Shown one piece after another: positions 45,100-54,274 of a stretch of 64,000 bases of DNA. How positions within the stretch are numbered: the first letter of the stretch is position 1; the number at the start of each line of letters is the position of its first letter. The DNA is taken from positions 62,001-126,000 of the forward strand of contig JALHPZ010000015.1 in assembly GCA_022842245.1 (NCBI GenBank), read 5' to 3'. The notes below the pieces were generated by a model, which searched no databases, was not told where the DNA came from, and saw only the letters and a program-made list of their open reading frames with translations. Origin of the DNA: Gemmataceae bacterium. Its GTDB lineage: Bacteria > Planctomycetota > Planctomycetia > Gemmatales > Gemmataceae. The position numbers and the translations under genes were made by a program.

Positions 45100-46010
45100 G
45101 GGCGGCCCCCGGCGAGTTCGGTCGGCAGGATGACGGCGACACTCGTGCCGGCTTCGACGCGGGCGAAGGTGTGCAGGACGAGAACGAGACCCGACGAGTT
45201 CGCGGGAATCGATCGGGACTCGCGACCGAGGAGATCGGTGACGGTGCCGAGGATCTGACCCGCGTGGACGGTTTGTCCGAGAGTCACCGCCGGTTCGAAG
45301 AACCCTTCGGCTGGCGAGGGATGGTTCACCTGCATGTGCCCGGAGCCGGGCTGGGCGTCTTCGATGATAATCGGCGAATCCCCGTTCGCGGCCGGGGTGT
45401 CGGCGATCACGCCCATGTCGGCCAGCACGCGGAGGCAGCCCGCGACGTAGGCATCGACGCCGGACGGATCGCAGCCGCCTCCGCCGAGATATTCCGCGTA
45501 GATCGCCGGCACGCACGCGTCGCGCGCCACGGAGAGCGATCGACCGTCGAGGTTGGGATCGGTTCCCCAGATGATCGGCAATCCGAACGCCCGCGCCATT
45601 CGCCGCTGCGACTCGAGCACGTTCGGGTCGGGGTGGAGCATGTAGCCGACCAGTGGGAGTACTTTCAGGCGTGTGCCGCCGGTGTGCAAGTCGATGTAGT
45701 AATCGGCCGTGCGGATGAGTGTGGAAAGTTCAAAGGCAATGCGTTCGGTGATCGAGCCATCGGCCTTGCCGGGGCAGGTACGGGCGAGGTCCAAGCCATC
45801 CTCGCCGACGCGGCTCCCGCGACGAAAGGCTGGTTCGTTCACTACCGGCACGAGCGTCACCGAACCGCGCACGGGTGGGGATTCACGGAAGCGCGCGATC
45901 AGTCGCCGGATGGCCGCCATCGGTTCGAATTCGTCCCCGTGGACTCCGCCCGTGATCAAGACGTGCGGGTCGGGTTCGGAGCCGGTGAATCGTTCCAGCG
46001 CAAGCGGCAC
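45096..46010 (-). CDS. Succinylglutamate desuccinylase/aspartoacylase-family deacylase
   Basis: 304 residues, M14-like zinc hydrolase. Zinc ligands H24 and E27 in GGVHGDE, and H109 in YIDLHTGG. The substrate-binding loop NEPAFRRGSR is characteristic, and the C-terminal beta domain (from about 215) has EPAVTLGQTVHAGQILGTV. It splits an amide of a carboxylated compound. GTG start, 3 nt after the stop of the preceding secreted protein gene, and overlapping the symporter start. In an operon with an aldolase and an SDR it may deacylate a catabolic intermediate. Confidence 0.9.
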   Translation of the reverse strand: MPLALERFTGSEPDPHVLITGGVHGDEFEPMAAIRRLIARFRESPPVRGSVTLVPVVNEPAFRRGSRVGEDGLDLARTCPGKADGSITERIAFELSTLIRTADYYIDLHTGGTRLKVLPLVGYMLHPDPNVLESQRRMARAFGLPIIWGTDPNLDGRSLSVARDACVPAIYAEYLGGGGCDPSGVDAYVAGCLRVLADMGVIADTPAANGDSPIIIEDAQPGSGHMQVNHPSPAEGFFEPAVTLGQTVHAGQILGTVTDLLGRESRSIPANSSGLVLVLHTFARVEAGTSVAVILPTELAGGRP

Positions 46011-46013
46011 CGG

Positions 46014-47456
46014 TTACTCCTTCCCGGACCGGAACTGGAACGCGAACAGCTTCGCATCCTTCATGGCGAACCGGAGACGGACCGGTTTGCCGGCAAGAGC
46101 GCTGACGTCGCGACTCGCCTTCCAGCGTACCACGCGATCGATTTCATTGCCGATCGTTTCGACCGAATCGGCGAGCGTGAAACCCGGTATCGGTTTCCCC
46201 TCAACGTCCTGGATCTCGACGCGAATGCCGCCAGCAGCCGAGGTCGCGAAGTTGAGTGAGAGTTCCTTCCCGGTGTACTTGATCGGTTTCGTCAGCAGTT
46301 CGCCGCCGGCATAGGGTGCGACCGCGGCCGCGAAGCCGTCGAGCCGCAGCGAGTAGCGCCGCAGATGGCTCGTCGGCTGGCCGTAGTTCTGATTGGCGTA
46401 GAGCGACATCGCGTGCGGTCCCGTCGGCACCACGTTCAGGGCCGGGTAGTTCGTCCGCGAGACCCAGTTCTCGGCCCCGATACCGGGCGCGAGGAAGCCC
46501 TCGGGGAAAGTGCGATCATAGCGGTCGCCCCCACGAGACGTGATGAGAACGCCATCGGAACAATCCTTGAAATAACCCGGGTTCACGCCGATCGCCTTCG
46601 CCTGCTCGGCGTTCAAGACCTGCCGGCCGGGCATGAACCGGGCGGCGATGCCGATGTAGATGTGCGGCGCGCGGAAGTACGGATTCGTCTGGTTCGTGTA
46701 GAGGTGCTCGATCGACCCGTCGCCGTAGTGCATCAGGACCGGTTCCGTCCAGGTGAGGAAATCCTTCGACGTCGTTCGCGAGATGCGACGGATGCCGTTC
46801 ACGAAGACGCGGAAGTAGCAGAGGTAGCGCTGCTCGGCGTCGGACCAGAACGGGACGTTCTGCGAATCGAAGGCGCCTTTCGGAACCACGGCGGTGTCCC
46901 GCATCTTCGTCCAGCGCAGGCCGTCCTCGGAGGCGAATGCGAACAGGCCCGTCTTGCCGATCCCGGCGAGGGCCTTGTATCGCTCGGCCTTTGGCACACC
47001 GGGGCGCGCGTCGAGCATCGGGCAGAAGTTGTGCGAGAACGGGGCGTCACCGGCGAGCACGACGTTGTTCGCCGTCGATCCGCCGACGTCGAACAGGCCA
47101 AGCTCCGGCTTCATCCAGGCGATGCCATCCTTCGAGAAGGCGACGCAGGTCGTTTCCGTGCTCGAGCCGTCCTTCCCGGCCGTCGGGTTGCCGCGATAGT
47201 ACGCCCGGTAGTCCCTCTCGTCGCGAACGATCGTGCAGTATCCCGCGAACGCGCCTTCCCACGGCTTGTCGAACTTGATGGCGATCCCTTCGTCCCGCGG
47301 CGGTTCGAGGCGCAAGGAGACGCTGCTGAGCTTGCCGATCAGGTGAGTATCGACGAACAACTCGCGCCGCGAGCCGATGTCGATCGGCTTTGCAGGTTCC
47401 TCGGCGCGGAGAACGGGGGTCAGGATGAGCGCGAGAAGCACGAGTCGAGCGGTCAT
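46014..47456 (-). CDS. Secreted GH43/GH32-fold-like protein
   Basis: 480 residues. A signal peptide (MTARLVLLALILTPVLRA) is followed by a five-bladed-propeller type sequence: IDIGSRRELFVDTHLIG (a widespread planctomycete opening), KDGSSTETTCVAFSKDGIAWMKPELG, FCPMLDARPGVP, FAFASEDGLRWTKM, YLCYFRVFVNGIRRISRTTSKDFLTWTEP. The C-terminal part (from about 395) is a beta-sandwich like that of exported sugar-binding domains. GAGGG lies 6 nt before the ATG. It may hydrolyse a glycoside; the catalytic acids of GH43 cannot be assigned. Belongs to the operon with aldolase, SDR, deacylase and symporter. Confidence 0.82.
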   Translation of the reverse strand: MTARLVLLALILTPVLRAEEPAKPIDIGSRRELFVDTHLIGKLSSVSLRLEPPRDEGIAIKFDKPWEGAFAGYCTIVRDERDYRAYYRGNPTAGKDGSSTETTCVAFSKDGIAWMKPELGLFDVGGSTANNVVLAGDAPFSHNFCPMLDARPGVPKAERYKALAGIGKTGLFAFASEDGLRWTKMRDTAVVPKGAFDSQNVPFWSDAEQRYLCYFRVFVNGIRRISRTTSKDFLTWTEPVLMHYGDGSIEHLYTNQTNPYFRAPHIYIGIAARFMPGRQVLNAEQAKAIGVNPGYFKDCSDGVLITSRGGDRYDRTFPEGFLAPGIGAENWVSRTNYPALNVVPTGPHAMSLYANQNYGQPTSHLRRYSLRLDGFAAAVAPYAGGELLTKPIKYTGKELSLNFATSAAGGIRVEIQDVEGKPIPGFTLADSVETIGNEIDRVVRWKASRDVSALAGKPVRLRFAMKDAKLFAFQFRSGKE

Positions 47457-47476
47457 GTTTCGCCCTCGGAAAGGAA

Positions 47477-48259
47477 TCACCACGCGGTCCAGCCGCCGTC
47501 GATGGTCAGGTTCTGGCCGGTCATGAAGGAGCTGGCATCGCTGGCGAGGAAGACGATCGCGCCTTTCAGTTCGTGCGGCCGGCCCATGCGTTTCATCGGA
47601 AGCTTCGCGGTCAATCGCTCGACCATTTCCTTCGGGGCCTTGTCGGTCGGGAACGGGCCGGGACTGAGGCAGTTCACGCGCACGCCATCGGCGGCCCAGT
47701 AGGCCGCGAGGTGGCGCGTCAGGTGAACGATGCCGCCCTTGAGCGCGTGGTACGCCACCGGGCTGGCGGGGCAGACGCCATCGTAAACATCGGGATACGA
47801 AGCGACCTGGCCGTACATCGAGCCGAGCAGGACGATGCTGGCGGGCGAGCGGCGTTCGACGGCGTGGTTCCGCAGCAATCGGGCGAGGAGAAAGTAACCG
47901 GTGGCGTTGGCGAGTTGGCGGTTGAACTGTTCGGCCGTCACCGTTGTCCAATCGGCCGGTTGCGCTTCGTGACCGTTGTTCACCAGCACGTCGATGCGAC
48001 CCTTTAACGAAACGGCCTCCGCGAATCCGCGTTCGAGTGCGATTGGATCCATGTGATCGAGCGCGACGCCGAAATGACCGTTACCGAGGAGCGCCGCCGC
48101 GGTCTTGGCGCGTTCGGCATCGCGGCTGGCGATCACCACCGTGGCGCCGGCTTCGGCGAGTGCACGACTCATCGCCGATCCCAGATGACCGGTGCCGCCG
48201 GTAATGAGCACGACGCGACCGGTCAGGTCGAACAGCTCGTGGATGCTCGGTTCCGGCAT
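47477..48259 (-). CDS. Short-chain dehydrogenase/reductase (sugar-acid type)
   Basis: 260 residues. NAD(P) motif TGGTGHLG at about 20-27. Catalytic S, Y and K are in LLGSMYGQVASYP...VAYHALKGGI, and LASDASSFMTGQNLTIDGGW ends the protein. The pattern is close to gluconate-5-dehydrogenase-like SDRs (DLTGRVVLITGG, NCLSPGPFPTDKAP). Its ATG overlaps the aldolase stop (TGATG), so both are coupled. Probably oxidises or reduces a hexonate or related acid before aldol cleavage. Confidence 0.92.
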   Translation of the reverse strand: MPEPSIHELFDLTGRVVLITGGTGHLGSAMSRALAEAGATVVIASRDAERAKTAAALLGNGHFGVALDHMDPIALERGFAEAVSLKGRIDVLVNNGHEAQPADWTTVTAEQFNRQLANATGYFLLARLLRNHAVERRSPASIVLLGSMYGQVASYPDVYDGVCPASPVAYHALKGGIVHLTRHLAAYWAADGVRVNCLSPGPFPTDKAPKEMVERLTAKLPMKRMGRPHELKGAIVFLASDASSFMTGQNLTIDGGWTAW

Positions 48260-49050
48260 CAGTATCGACCATCGAAGGTGAACCCAAGCGGGCCGAAGCG
48301 CCGGCGCATCTCCTCAAGGGCGTTCTTGATCCAGATGATGTCCGCCCCATGCGCGATGAGCCGGGCGCCCATGTCCAACAGTTGCTTGGCCCGCTCCGGC
48401 GAGCCAGCGGGCATCCCCCAGTGCTTCCCGGCCGCCTTCGCCGCGGCGGCGACTTCCCGGATCGCCTCCTCCACTCGCGGATGATCGAACTGGCCCGGTA
48501 CGCCAGCCAGGACGCTGAAGTCGCCTGGGCCGAAGAAGAGTACATCCACGCCGTCGACTTCCGCGATCTCCCGCGCGTTGGCCACGGCGTCGGGGTCTTC
48601 GATCTGCACGACGATAAACGTCTGCTCGTTCGCCTCGCGCACGTACCGGTCGACGGGCAGCGCGCAGTACGGTGCATCAGGATTGCCGCTGTCACAGCCC
48701 CGACGGCCGAGCGGGGCGAACTTCGCCCACTTCACGACCTCGCGTGCCTCGGCCGCGTTGTCGCAGCGAGGGTACATGATGCCTTGTGCCCCGGCTTCGA
48801 GGATGCGGCCCATCCGCATGAACTCCCCCTTCGCCGGCCGGGCGAGGATGTCCGCCGTACCGACGCGCGCGGCCCGCATCAATCCGTTCGCCGTCTCCAC
48901 GCTCGCGGCGTGGTGTTCCAGGTCCATCCACAATCCGTCGAAACCCATCAGGCTGACGAGTTCGTACATGGACGGATCGATGGAATGGATCGTGGTGACG
49001 AGTACCGGCTCGTTCCGCACCAGCTTGGCCTTGATCTTGCTCGGTCGCAT
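48259..49050 (-). CDS. HpcH/HpaI-family aldolase
   Basis: 263 residues. Class II pyruvate/acetaldehyde aldolase (2-keto-3-deoxy sugar-acid type): VTTIHSIDPSMYELVSLMGFDGLWMDLEHH, IMYPRCDNAAEAREVV, FIVVQIEDPDAVANAREIAEVDGVDVLFFGPGDFS. R, E and D metal/substrate residues are conserved (IEDP...GPGD). It cleaves a 2-keto-3-deoxy compound or similar to pyruvate. First gene of the five-gene minus-strand operon; GAGGG precedes the ATG. The longer frame upstream has no coding character. Confidence 0.92.
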   Translation of the reverse strand: MRPSKIKAKLVRNEPVLVTTIHSIDPSMYELVSLMGFDGLWMDLEHHAASVETANGLMRAARVGTADILARPAKGEFMRMGRILEAGAQGIMYPRCDNAAEAREVVKWAKFAPLGRRGCDSGNPDAPYCALPVDRYVREANEQTFIVVQIEDPDAVANAREIAEVDGVDVLFFGPGDFSVLAGVPGQFDHPRVEEAIREVAAAAKAAGKHWGMPAGSPERAKQLLDMGARLIAHGADIIWIKNALEEMRRRFGPLGFTFDGRY

Positions 49051-49772
49051 CGAACCCTCGAAACGGTGCCGCCGCGCGCAAAACCGGCGCGGCCCCATCC
49101 CGTTGTAGCCCGACCGGCCCGCGTCGGCGCGGTGGGTGATTTCCTCCGCGGTTGCCGGTTCACGGAATCGGATCGGCCGGACTGCAAACGAAGCCTCCGT
49201 TACAGCACCAAATCGTATACTTCGCCGAACCAACAAGGATTCGATGCCGCTCCACCGGGCGGGAGCCGCGGATACCCTGCTCGAAGTGATAAAGACAGAT
49301 TGCAGGGGGGCTTCCAACTCAAAGTACTTGGGTACTCGGTTGTCATACCAAGTGCGACTCGACTCCGGTCAGCTTGCTTCAGCGACACCGAAACCGTCGT
49401 GGCCGCCGTGATGGACAGCCCGTTCGAGGACAAGGCCAAGGCGATGCTCTGCGACGTTTACCGCCTCGGCCGCTACCAGCACGCCCTGCCGAGCATGAAC
49501 GGCTTCCACGCCCCGCAACCGGAGCGGATCGGGGCGTAAAGCCCCACTGGCCCTTCCACTTCATCGTGCGCGAAATCCAATACGGATCGTTGGCACTTTC
49601 CACGAACTTTCAAGGTTCCTGTTTTGATCGGATGACCCGCTGGCTTACGGACCGCCATTTGCTCTGCTGCGGACTGGCTCTTGGTATTTCATAAATCGGA
49701 TGGCTTTCCTTTTGCGTATTGCTTTTCGTCGATGTAACTTGCCGTTTCTTCTCCATTTTTCGGGACTCTTCG
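49051..49772. other. Intergenic region with an orphan 3' gene fragment
   Basis: 722 bp between the aldolase operon and the large surface protein gene. Between about 49380 and 49539 lies GC-rich, coding-like sequence read as TETVVAAVMDSPFEDKAKAM and on to HAPQPERIGA then a stop. It has an ATG at 49411 but no ribosome site or upstream protein. It looks like the tail of a lost gene. No family recognised. The remaining sequence shows nothing. Confidence 0.5.
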
Positions 49773-52604
49773 ATGAAAGCGAATCACCGCCATCGGCCAA
49801 AACCTCTTGGCCTTGAGACGCTGGAAGATCGTCGCGTTCCCACCATCGAACTTGTCAGTGCGAATCCAATGGGAGCCGCCGGAGATTTCCGATCAACCAT
49901 CGGGGTCGACGTTCTCGATCAACAATTAAGCGCGGATGGGCGATTCGTTGTCTTTCATACATTGGCGCGGGATCTCACGCCGGAACCAGACAATAACGAA
50001 TTCTCCGGCTTCGATGTCTATGTGCGTGACACGGTGAACAACACTACGGAATTGGTCTCGCGGACCCTCAACGGCGCGGAGAGCGGTTCCGGTTTCGCTC
50101 AGCGAATTTCCGCCGACGGCCGCTATGTGCTGTTCCAGGGCGGCCGGAGCGAAGGACCAGACGGCGTGGTTCCACTCGGCTCATTCGGAGCCGCCAACAA
50201 TGGCGGTGCTCATATCTATCGCCGCGATCTGCAGAACGACACGACCGTCGTCGTGACCGCCCGCGAAGATGGGCTGGGCGGAGCGGGTGGCTTTCCCTCC
50301 ACTTCCGGTGGCGCGCAGTTCGACATGAGCGACGACGGCCGCTACGTTGTGTTCGCCTATGGAGCCGACGATCTGGTGACCGGCGATACCAATGGCCAGA
50401 CGGATGTGTTCATCCGCGATCTTGTGGCGGGTACCACCAAACTCGTCAGTCGAACTACGGGAGGAGTTTCGGGCAATGGCGGTTCCGGCCGACCGATCAT
50501 CAGCGGCAATGGAAAGACGGTGGTGTTCGTTTCCGGGGCGACCGACCTGACGGGCACAAGCGACACGAACGGCGACAACGACCTCTTTGCCTATGACGTC
50601 GCCACCGGTTCCGTGACACTGATCACCAAATCCGCCGATGGTACGTCCGCCGTCAGTGGAGCCTTGCGCGGGACCAAAGTCTTCTTTCAGGACATCGACG
50701 CGAATGGCACCCTTGTCGTCTTCGGTGCCAATTCGGACAAGCTGGTGTCGAACGGCTCCTTCGGTGAACTCCTGTATCTCCACAATCTGGCCGATGGCAC
50801 CACGAAACTGGTTTCCCGATTGCCTTCGACGGGTGCCGCCGCCGAGGTCGATGCCTTTGGCGGCTTCATCAGCGCGAATGGCAAGTTCATCACCGTACAA
50901 TCCGGTGCTCCATTCACCGGACAGAGCGACAACGCCACCGCGATATACCTCTACGAGGTCTCGACAGGCCAGTTCATGCTCGCCACTCGAAATCCGGCGG
51001 GAGCACTCCGGACGGCCGTGTTCCCGGGCTTGAGTGCCGACGGTCGCTACGTCGCGTTCGCGAGTGGAGCGACGGACCTAGTCCCCGGCGTGGAAGTCGT
51101 TCAAGGGAACGGCCAGTTCGTGTTCGATCGATTGACCGGGCTGACATTCGCGATGAACACCAACCAAGCGGGTACGCAGGCCATCGGGATCGGCAACGAT
51201 TTCAACAAGCCGTACATCTCGGCGGATGGTCGCAAGGTCGCGTTCTTTTCGTTCCAGACCTTTGGATTCACGGATACGAACAACAACAACGATGTTTTCA
51301 TCAACGATGTGCCGCTGGTCGCACCCAACACCCCGCCGACCATCTCGGATGTGGGCAACCAAGCCACGACGGTCGGAGTCGCCGTGGGGCCGATCGGCTT
51401 CACCGTCGGCGACACGGAGACGGCGGCGGGAGCGCTCTCCGTCGTCGCGAAGACCTCCAACGCCACACTCATACCGCTGAACAATGTGAAGTTCGGCGGC
51501 AGCGGTGCTAACCGCACCGTGACCGTCACACCCGCAAACGGACAGACCGGCTCGGCGACCATCACGATCACCGTCACCGACGGCAACGGCGCGACCGCCA
51601 GCGATGCGTTCACGATCACCGTGAACGAACCGCCGCCCGTCCTCGTCGGTTTCCCGCAGTTCCTCGCCGGCGCGGACAAGGGAGCGGAATCGGCCACGCT
51701 CTTCGATTCCAACGGCACGAAACTCGCGAACATCACCCCGTTCCCCGGGTTCACCGGCGGCGTCCGCACCGCCGCGGCCGACTTCAACAACGACGGCATT
51801 GCCGACATCATCGCCGGCACCGGACCCGGACGCGCCACCCGCGTCGTCGTCCTCGACGGCGTCACCCAGAAGCAACTCTTCGCCGTCGATCCGTTCGAAG
51901 CCAGCTTCACCGGCGGCGTCTACGTCGCGGCCGGCGATATGAACAGCGATGGCGTCCCCGACCTCGCCATCACCCCCGACGAGGGCGGTGGACCTCGTGT
52001 CGACATGTACTCCGGCAACGGCTTCGGAAAGATCGTCAGCTTCTTCGGCATCGACGACGTCAACTTCCGCGGCGGTGCCCGCGCCAGCGTGGCCGACATG
52101 ACCGGCGACGGCGTCGGCGACCTGATCGTCGTCGCTGGCTTCGGCGGCGGGCCGCGCGTCGCCGCGTTCGACGGCACGACCTTGAGCAAGACACCCGAGA
52201 AGATCTTCGGTGACTTCTTCGCCTTCGAGCAGACGCTGCGGAACGGCATCTTCGTGACGGCGGGCGACCTGAACGGCGACGGCTTCGCGGACCTCATCGC
52301 CGGCGGCGGCCCGGGCGGCGGACCGCGCGTGCTCGTGTTCGATGGAAAGAGTTTGCTGAGCAATCAGTACGTGAACCTGGCGAACTTCTTCGGCGGCGAC
52401 CCGGACAGCCGCGGCGGCATCCGTCTGGCGGTGAAGGATCTGGACGGCGACAACCGCGCCGACCTCGTGGTCGGTTCCGGCAGTGGAGCCGGTTCGCGGG
52501 TGACGGCGTATCTGGGCAAGAACATCGCCCCCGCCGGCACGCCGCCCGCGGCCCTGGACTTCGACAGCTTCGCCGGCTTCACCGGCGGCGTCTTCGTGGG
52601 GTGA
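49773..52604 (+). CDS. Large secreted FG-GAP/WD40-like protein with LEPR-XLL-type N-terminus
   Basis: 943 residues. The start (HRHRPKPLGLETLEDRRVPT) is the LEPR-XLL-type planctomycete export/targeting segment. Residues about 30-520 hold repeated TolB/PD40-like blades built around SADGRYVxF (for example LSADGRFVVFHT, ISADGRYVLFQG, MSDDGRYVVFAY). A cadherin/BIg-like domain covers about 535-640. FG-GAP (integrin-like) repeats then run to the end with DFNNDGIADIIAG, DMNSDGVPDLAI, DMTGDGVGDLIVV, DLNGDGFADLIAG and DLDGDNRADLVVG, each a calcium-binding loop. Probably an adhesin or surface matrix protein. No Shine-Dalgarno seen. Confidence 0.9.
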   Translation: MKANHRHRPKPLGLETLEDRRVPTIELVSANPMGAAGDFRSTIGVDVLDQQLSADGRFVVFHTLARDLTPEPDNNEFSGFDVYVRDTVNNTTELVSRTLNGAESGSGFAQRISADGRYVLFQGGRSEGPDGVVPLGSFGAANNGGAHIYRRDLQNDTTVVVTAREDGLGGAGGFPSTSGGAQFDMSDDGRYVVFAYGADDLVTGDTNGQTDVFIRDLVAGTTKLVSRTTGGVSGNGGSGRPIISGNGKTVVFVSGATDLTGTSDTNGDNDLFAYDVATGSVTLITKSADGTSAVSGALRGTKVFFQDIDANGTLVVFGANSDKLVSNGSFGELLYLHNLADGTTKLVSRLPSTGAAAEVDAFGGFISANGKFITVQSGAPFTGQSDNATAIYLYEVSTGQFMLATRNPAGALRTAVFPGLSADGRYVAFASGATDLVPGVEVVQGNGQFVFDRLTGLTFAMNTNQAGTQAIGIGNDFNKPYISADGRKVAFFSFQTFGFTDTNNNNDVFINDVPLVAPNTPPTISDVGNQATTVGVAVGPIGFTVGDTETAAGALSVVAKTSNATLIPLNNVKFGGSGANRTVTVTPANGQTGSATITITVTDGNGATASDAFTITVNEPPPVLVGFPQFLAGADKGAESATLFDSNGTKLANITPFPGFTGGVRTAAADFNNDGIADIIAGTGPGRATRVVVLDGVTQKQLFAVDPFEASFTGGVYVAAGDMNSDGVPDLAITPDEGGGPRVDMYSGNGFGKIVSFFGIDDVNFRGGARASVADMTGDGVGDLIVVAGFGGGPRVAAFDGTTLSKTPEKIFGDFFAFEQTLRNGIFVTAGDLNGDGFADLIAGGGPGGGPRVLVFDGKSLLSNQYVNLANFFGGDPDSRGGIRLAVKDLDGDNRADLVVGSGSGAGSRVTAYLGKNIAPAGTPPAALDFDSFAGFTGGVFVG

Positions 52605-52986
52605 GCGAGAGAAATGCGGAATGCGGAATGCGGAATGCGGAATGCGGAATGCGGAGTGAAAACCGAGACTCCGTTTAGCCGCGAGGCGGAGTCTTCGGAG
52701 CCGAGCGCGAGCCAGTGCGGAGTGAAAACCAGAACCCCGGCGGCGTCAGCCGCCGGCCCGCGGACGGTCGTCCCCGGGCTTCTCCCGGAGTTGGAATGGA
52801 CCGTTTGAACCCGAGTACCGGGAACCGAACGGCGGGCGGAATTTTACGTAAGTCCTTATGGGGCTTGAGTGAACCGGAGTGGGTCCGGAAAAGCGAGTGG
52901 GTCCGCCGGGGGGTGGCGCGGCGGCGGCGGACCCACTCGGGGGCGGGTGAGCGACAATCGCAGGGGGGCTTCGGGGAAGCGGTCGA
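52605..52986. repeat. Tandem AATGCGG heptamer and repeat debris
   Basis: Six perfect copies of AATGCGG (52613-52654) begin 8 nt after the surface-protein stop. Then come GTGAAAACCGAGACTCCG and a second GCGGAGTGAAAACC near 52715, sequences also seen behind pfaD. The rest of the 382-bp gap has no gene. It ends in the stop region of the XylR-like regulator gene. Confidence 0.85.
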
Positions 52987-54159
52987 TCAGGTTCCCTTCA
53001 GGCGGTGGAGCTTTCGGTAGGCCCCAGGGCTGAGGCCAAGTTCGCGGCGGAAGACTTCGTAGAGTCGCTGGATGGTTCCAAATCCAACATCGCGGGCGAT
53101 CGCGGTCAAGGCGCGATCCCCGTGGGCGAGTTCACGTTTCGCGCGCTCGACCCGGACGCGGCGGATCTCGTTCGCGATCGGGCGCTTCAGAGACTTACGA
53201 AAGTAGTTTTGAAGCGTTCGCGTCTCCGCACCGACCGCGCGGGCGACGGCGTCAGGTCCGATGGGGCGGTGACTGTTCGCCGCGATGTACGCCAGCGCCG
53301 CCGCGACCACAGCGTTCTCAACTGCGTAGAAGTCGGTGGATTCGCGTACGACGAGACCGTGGGGCGCGAGCCGGACCGGTTCCGCAGGCGGTTCGCAACC
53401 ATCGATCAGTTGTTCCAGCAGTCCCGCGGCCGTATAGCCGATCCGGTCGTAACCGATCTCGACGCTCGTGAGCGAGGGCCGCGGATGCTCGCAGAGCGTT
53501 TCCTGATTCTTGCCGGCGACGATGGCCACGTCCACCGGCACGCGCCAGCCCTTGCGTTGCGTGGCTTGCACCACCAACCGGCCATAGACCTCCTGCCCGA
53601 CGTACACGCCGACGGGAGGAGTCCACCCGGCCATGGCGCGGTCGAGCAGCCGCACGGTCGACTTCCAGTGTGCGAGGTCGCGGAACGGGTCTTGGGGAAC
53701 GAACGCGGAGGCGCATCCGAACCCGGCCTCGCGCACCTGTCGCGTGAACTCCCGGACTTCCAGTTCGTTGTCGACATTCTTCCGGGAGGTGAGGGTGGCG
53801 AACGTGCGGAACCCGCGGGCCAGAAGGTGCTCGGCGACGACGCGCCCGACATCCGTGGAATCGGGGAAGACGCCGGGCAGCAGGTGTCGCGCGGGCGAAC
53901 TGGGCCACACGTTCACGACGGGGATGCGTCGTGCGGCCGCCATCCGAACGAGCGCGTGGTTGGCACGGCCGATGATGCCGTCGTAGCGGTCCGCAGGGCC
54001 TTGCCTGTGGCGGAGGGTATCGTGCGCGAACTCGTCGATGACGGTGATCCAGCCCCGCTCCTCCGCGAAACGCTGGATGCCGGCGTAAACCTCGGCGTGG
54101 CGTTTGTACGGCCACTGCAGGTCCAACATCAGCGCGATTCGTCGCGGTGCGCGGGGCAT
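52987..54159 (-). CDS. XylR-like AraC-family regulator with periplasmic-binding-type sensor domain
   Basis: 390 residues. The N-terminal half (about 8-270) is a LacI/periplasmic-binding-like ligand domain: RIALMLDLQWPYKRHAEVYAGI, DGIIGRANHALVRMAAARRIPVVNV, VGRVVAEHLLARGFRTFATL, RVPVDVAIVAGKNQETLCEHPRPSLTSVEIGYDRIGYTAAGLLEQLI. The C-terminal half (about 280-385) is the two-helix AraC HTH: AVGAETRTLQNYFRKSLKR and RVERAKRELAHGDRALTAIARDVGFGTIQRLYEVFRRELG. This is the XylR architecture, so the inducer is probably a sugar. It is divergent from the DUF1592 operon, with a palindrome in between, and likely controls it. Confidence 0.9.
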   Translation of the reverse strand: MPRAPRRIALMLDLQWPYKRHAEVYAGIQRFAEERGWITVIDEFAHDTLRHRQGPADRYDGIIGRANHALVRMAAARRIPVVNVWPSSPARHLLPGVFPDSTDVGRVVAEHLLARGFRTFATLTSRKNVDNELEVREFTRQVREAGFGCASAFVPQDPFRDLAHWKSTVRLLDRAMAGWTPPVGVYVGQEVYGRLVVQATQRKGWRVPVDVAIVAGKNQETLCEHPRPSLTSVEIGYDRIGYTAAGLLEQLIDGCEPPAEPVRLAPHGLVVRESTDFYAVENAVVAAALAYIAANSHRPIGPDAVARAVGAETRTLQNYFRKSLKRPIANEIRRVRVERAKRELAHGDRALTAIARDVGFGTIQRLYEVFRRELGLSPGAYRKLHRLKGT

Positions 54160-54185
54160 GCCGGCGTTCTCAAATTCGCTAACGT

Positions 54186-54197
54186 TTTTCCGGAAAA
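54186..54197. promoter_or_regulatory. Palindrome TTTTCCGGAAAA in the divergent XylR-like/DUF1592 promoter region
   Basis: A perfect 12-bp palindrome, extended to CGTTTT(T)CCGGAAAACG at 54183-54199 with one extra T. It lies 27 bp upstream of the regulator start and about 78 bp upstream of the DUF1592 gene, an AT-rich zone unlike the surroundings. It is a candidate operator for the adjacent regulator or for another factor. Confidence 0.5.
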
Positions 54198-54274
54198 CGA
54201 TAATCCGGCATAAGAGAATAGTATCAAATCCCGCGCGTCCACCCTCCCGCACTCCGGACCACGGACCTCGCGCA

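Noticed and set aside
52613..52654. Heptamer array considered as an iteron-type replication origin
   Set aside because: No replication initiator or partition gene nearby and the surroundings are ordinary chromosomal genes.
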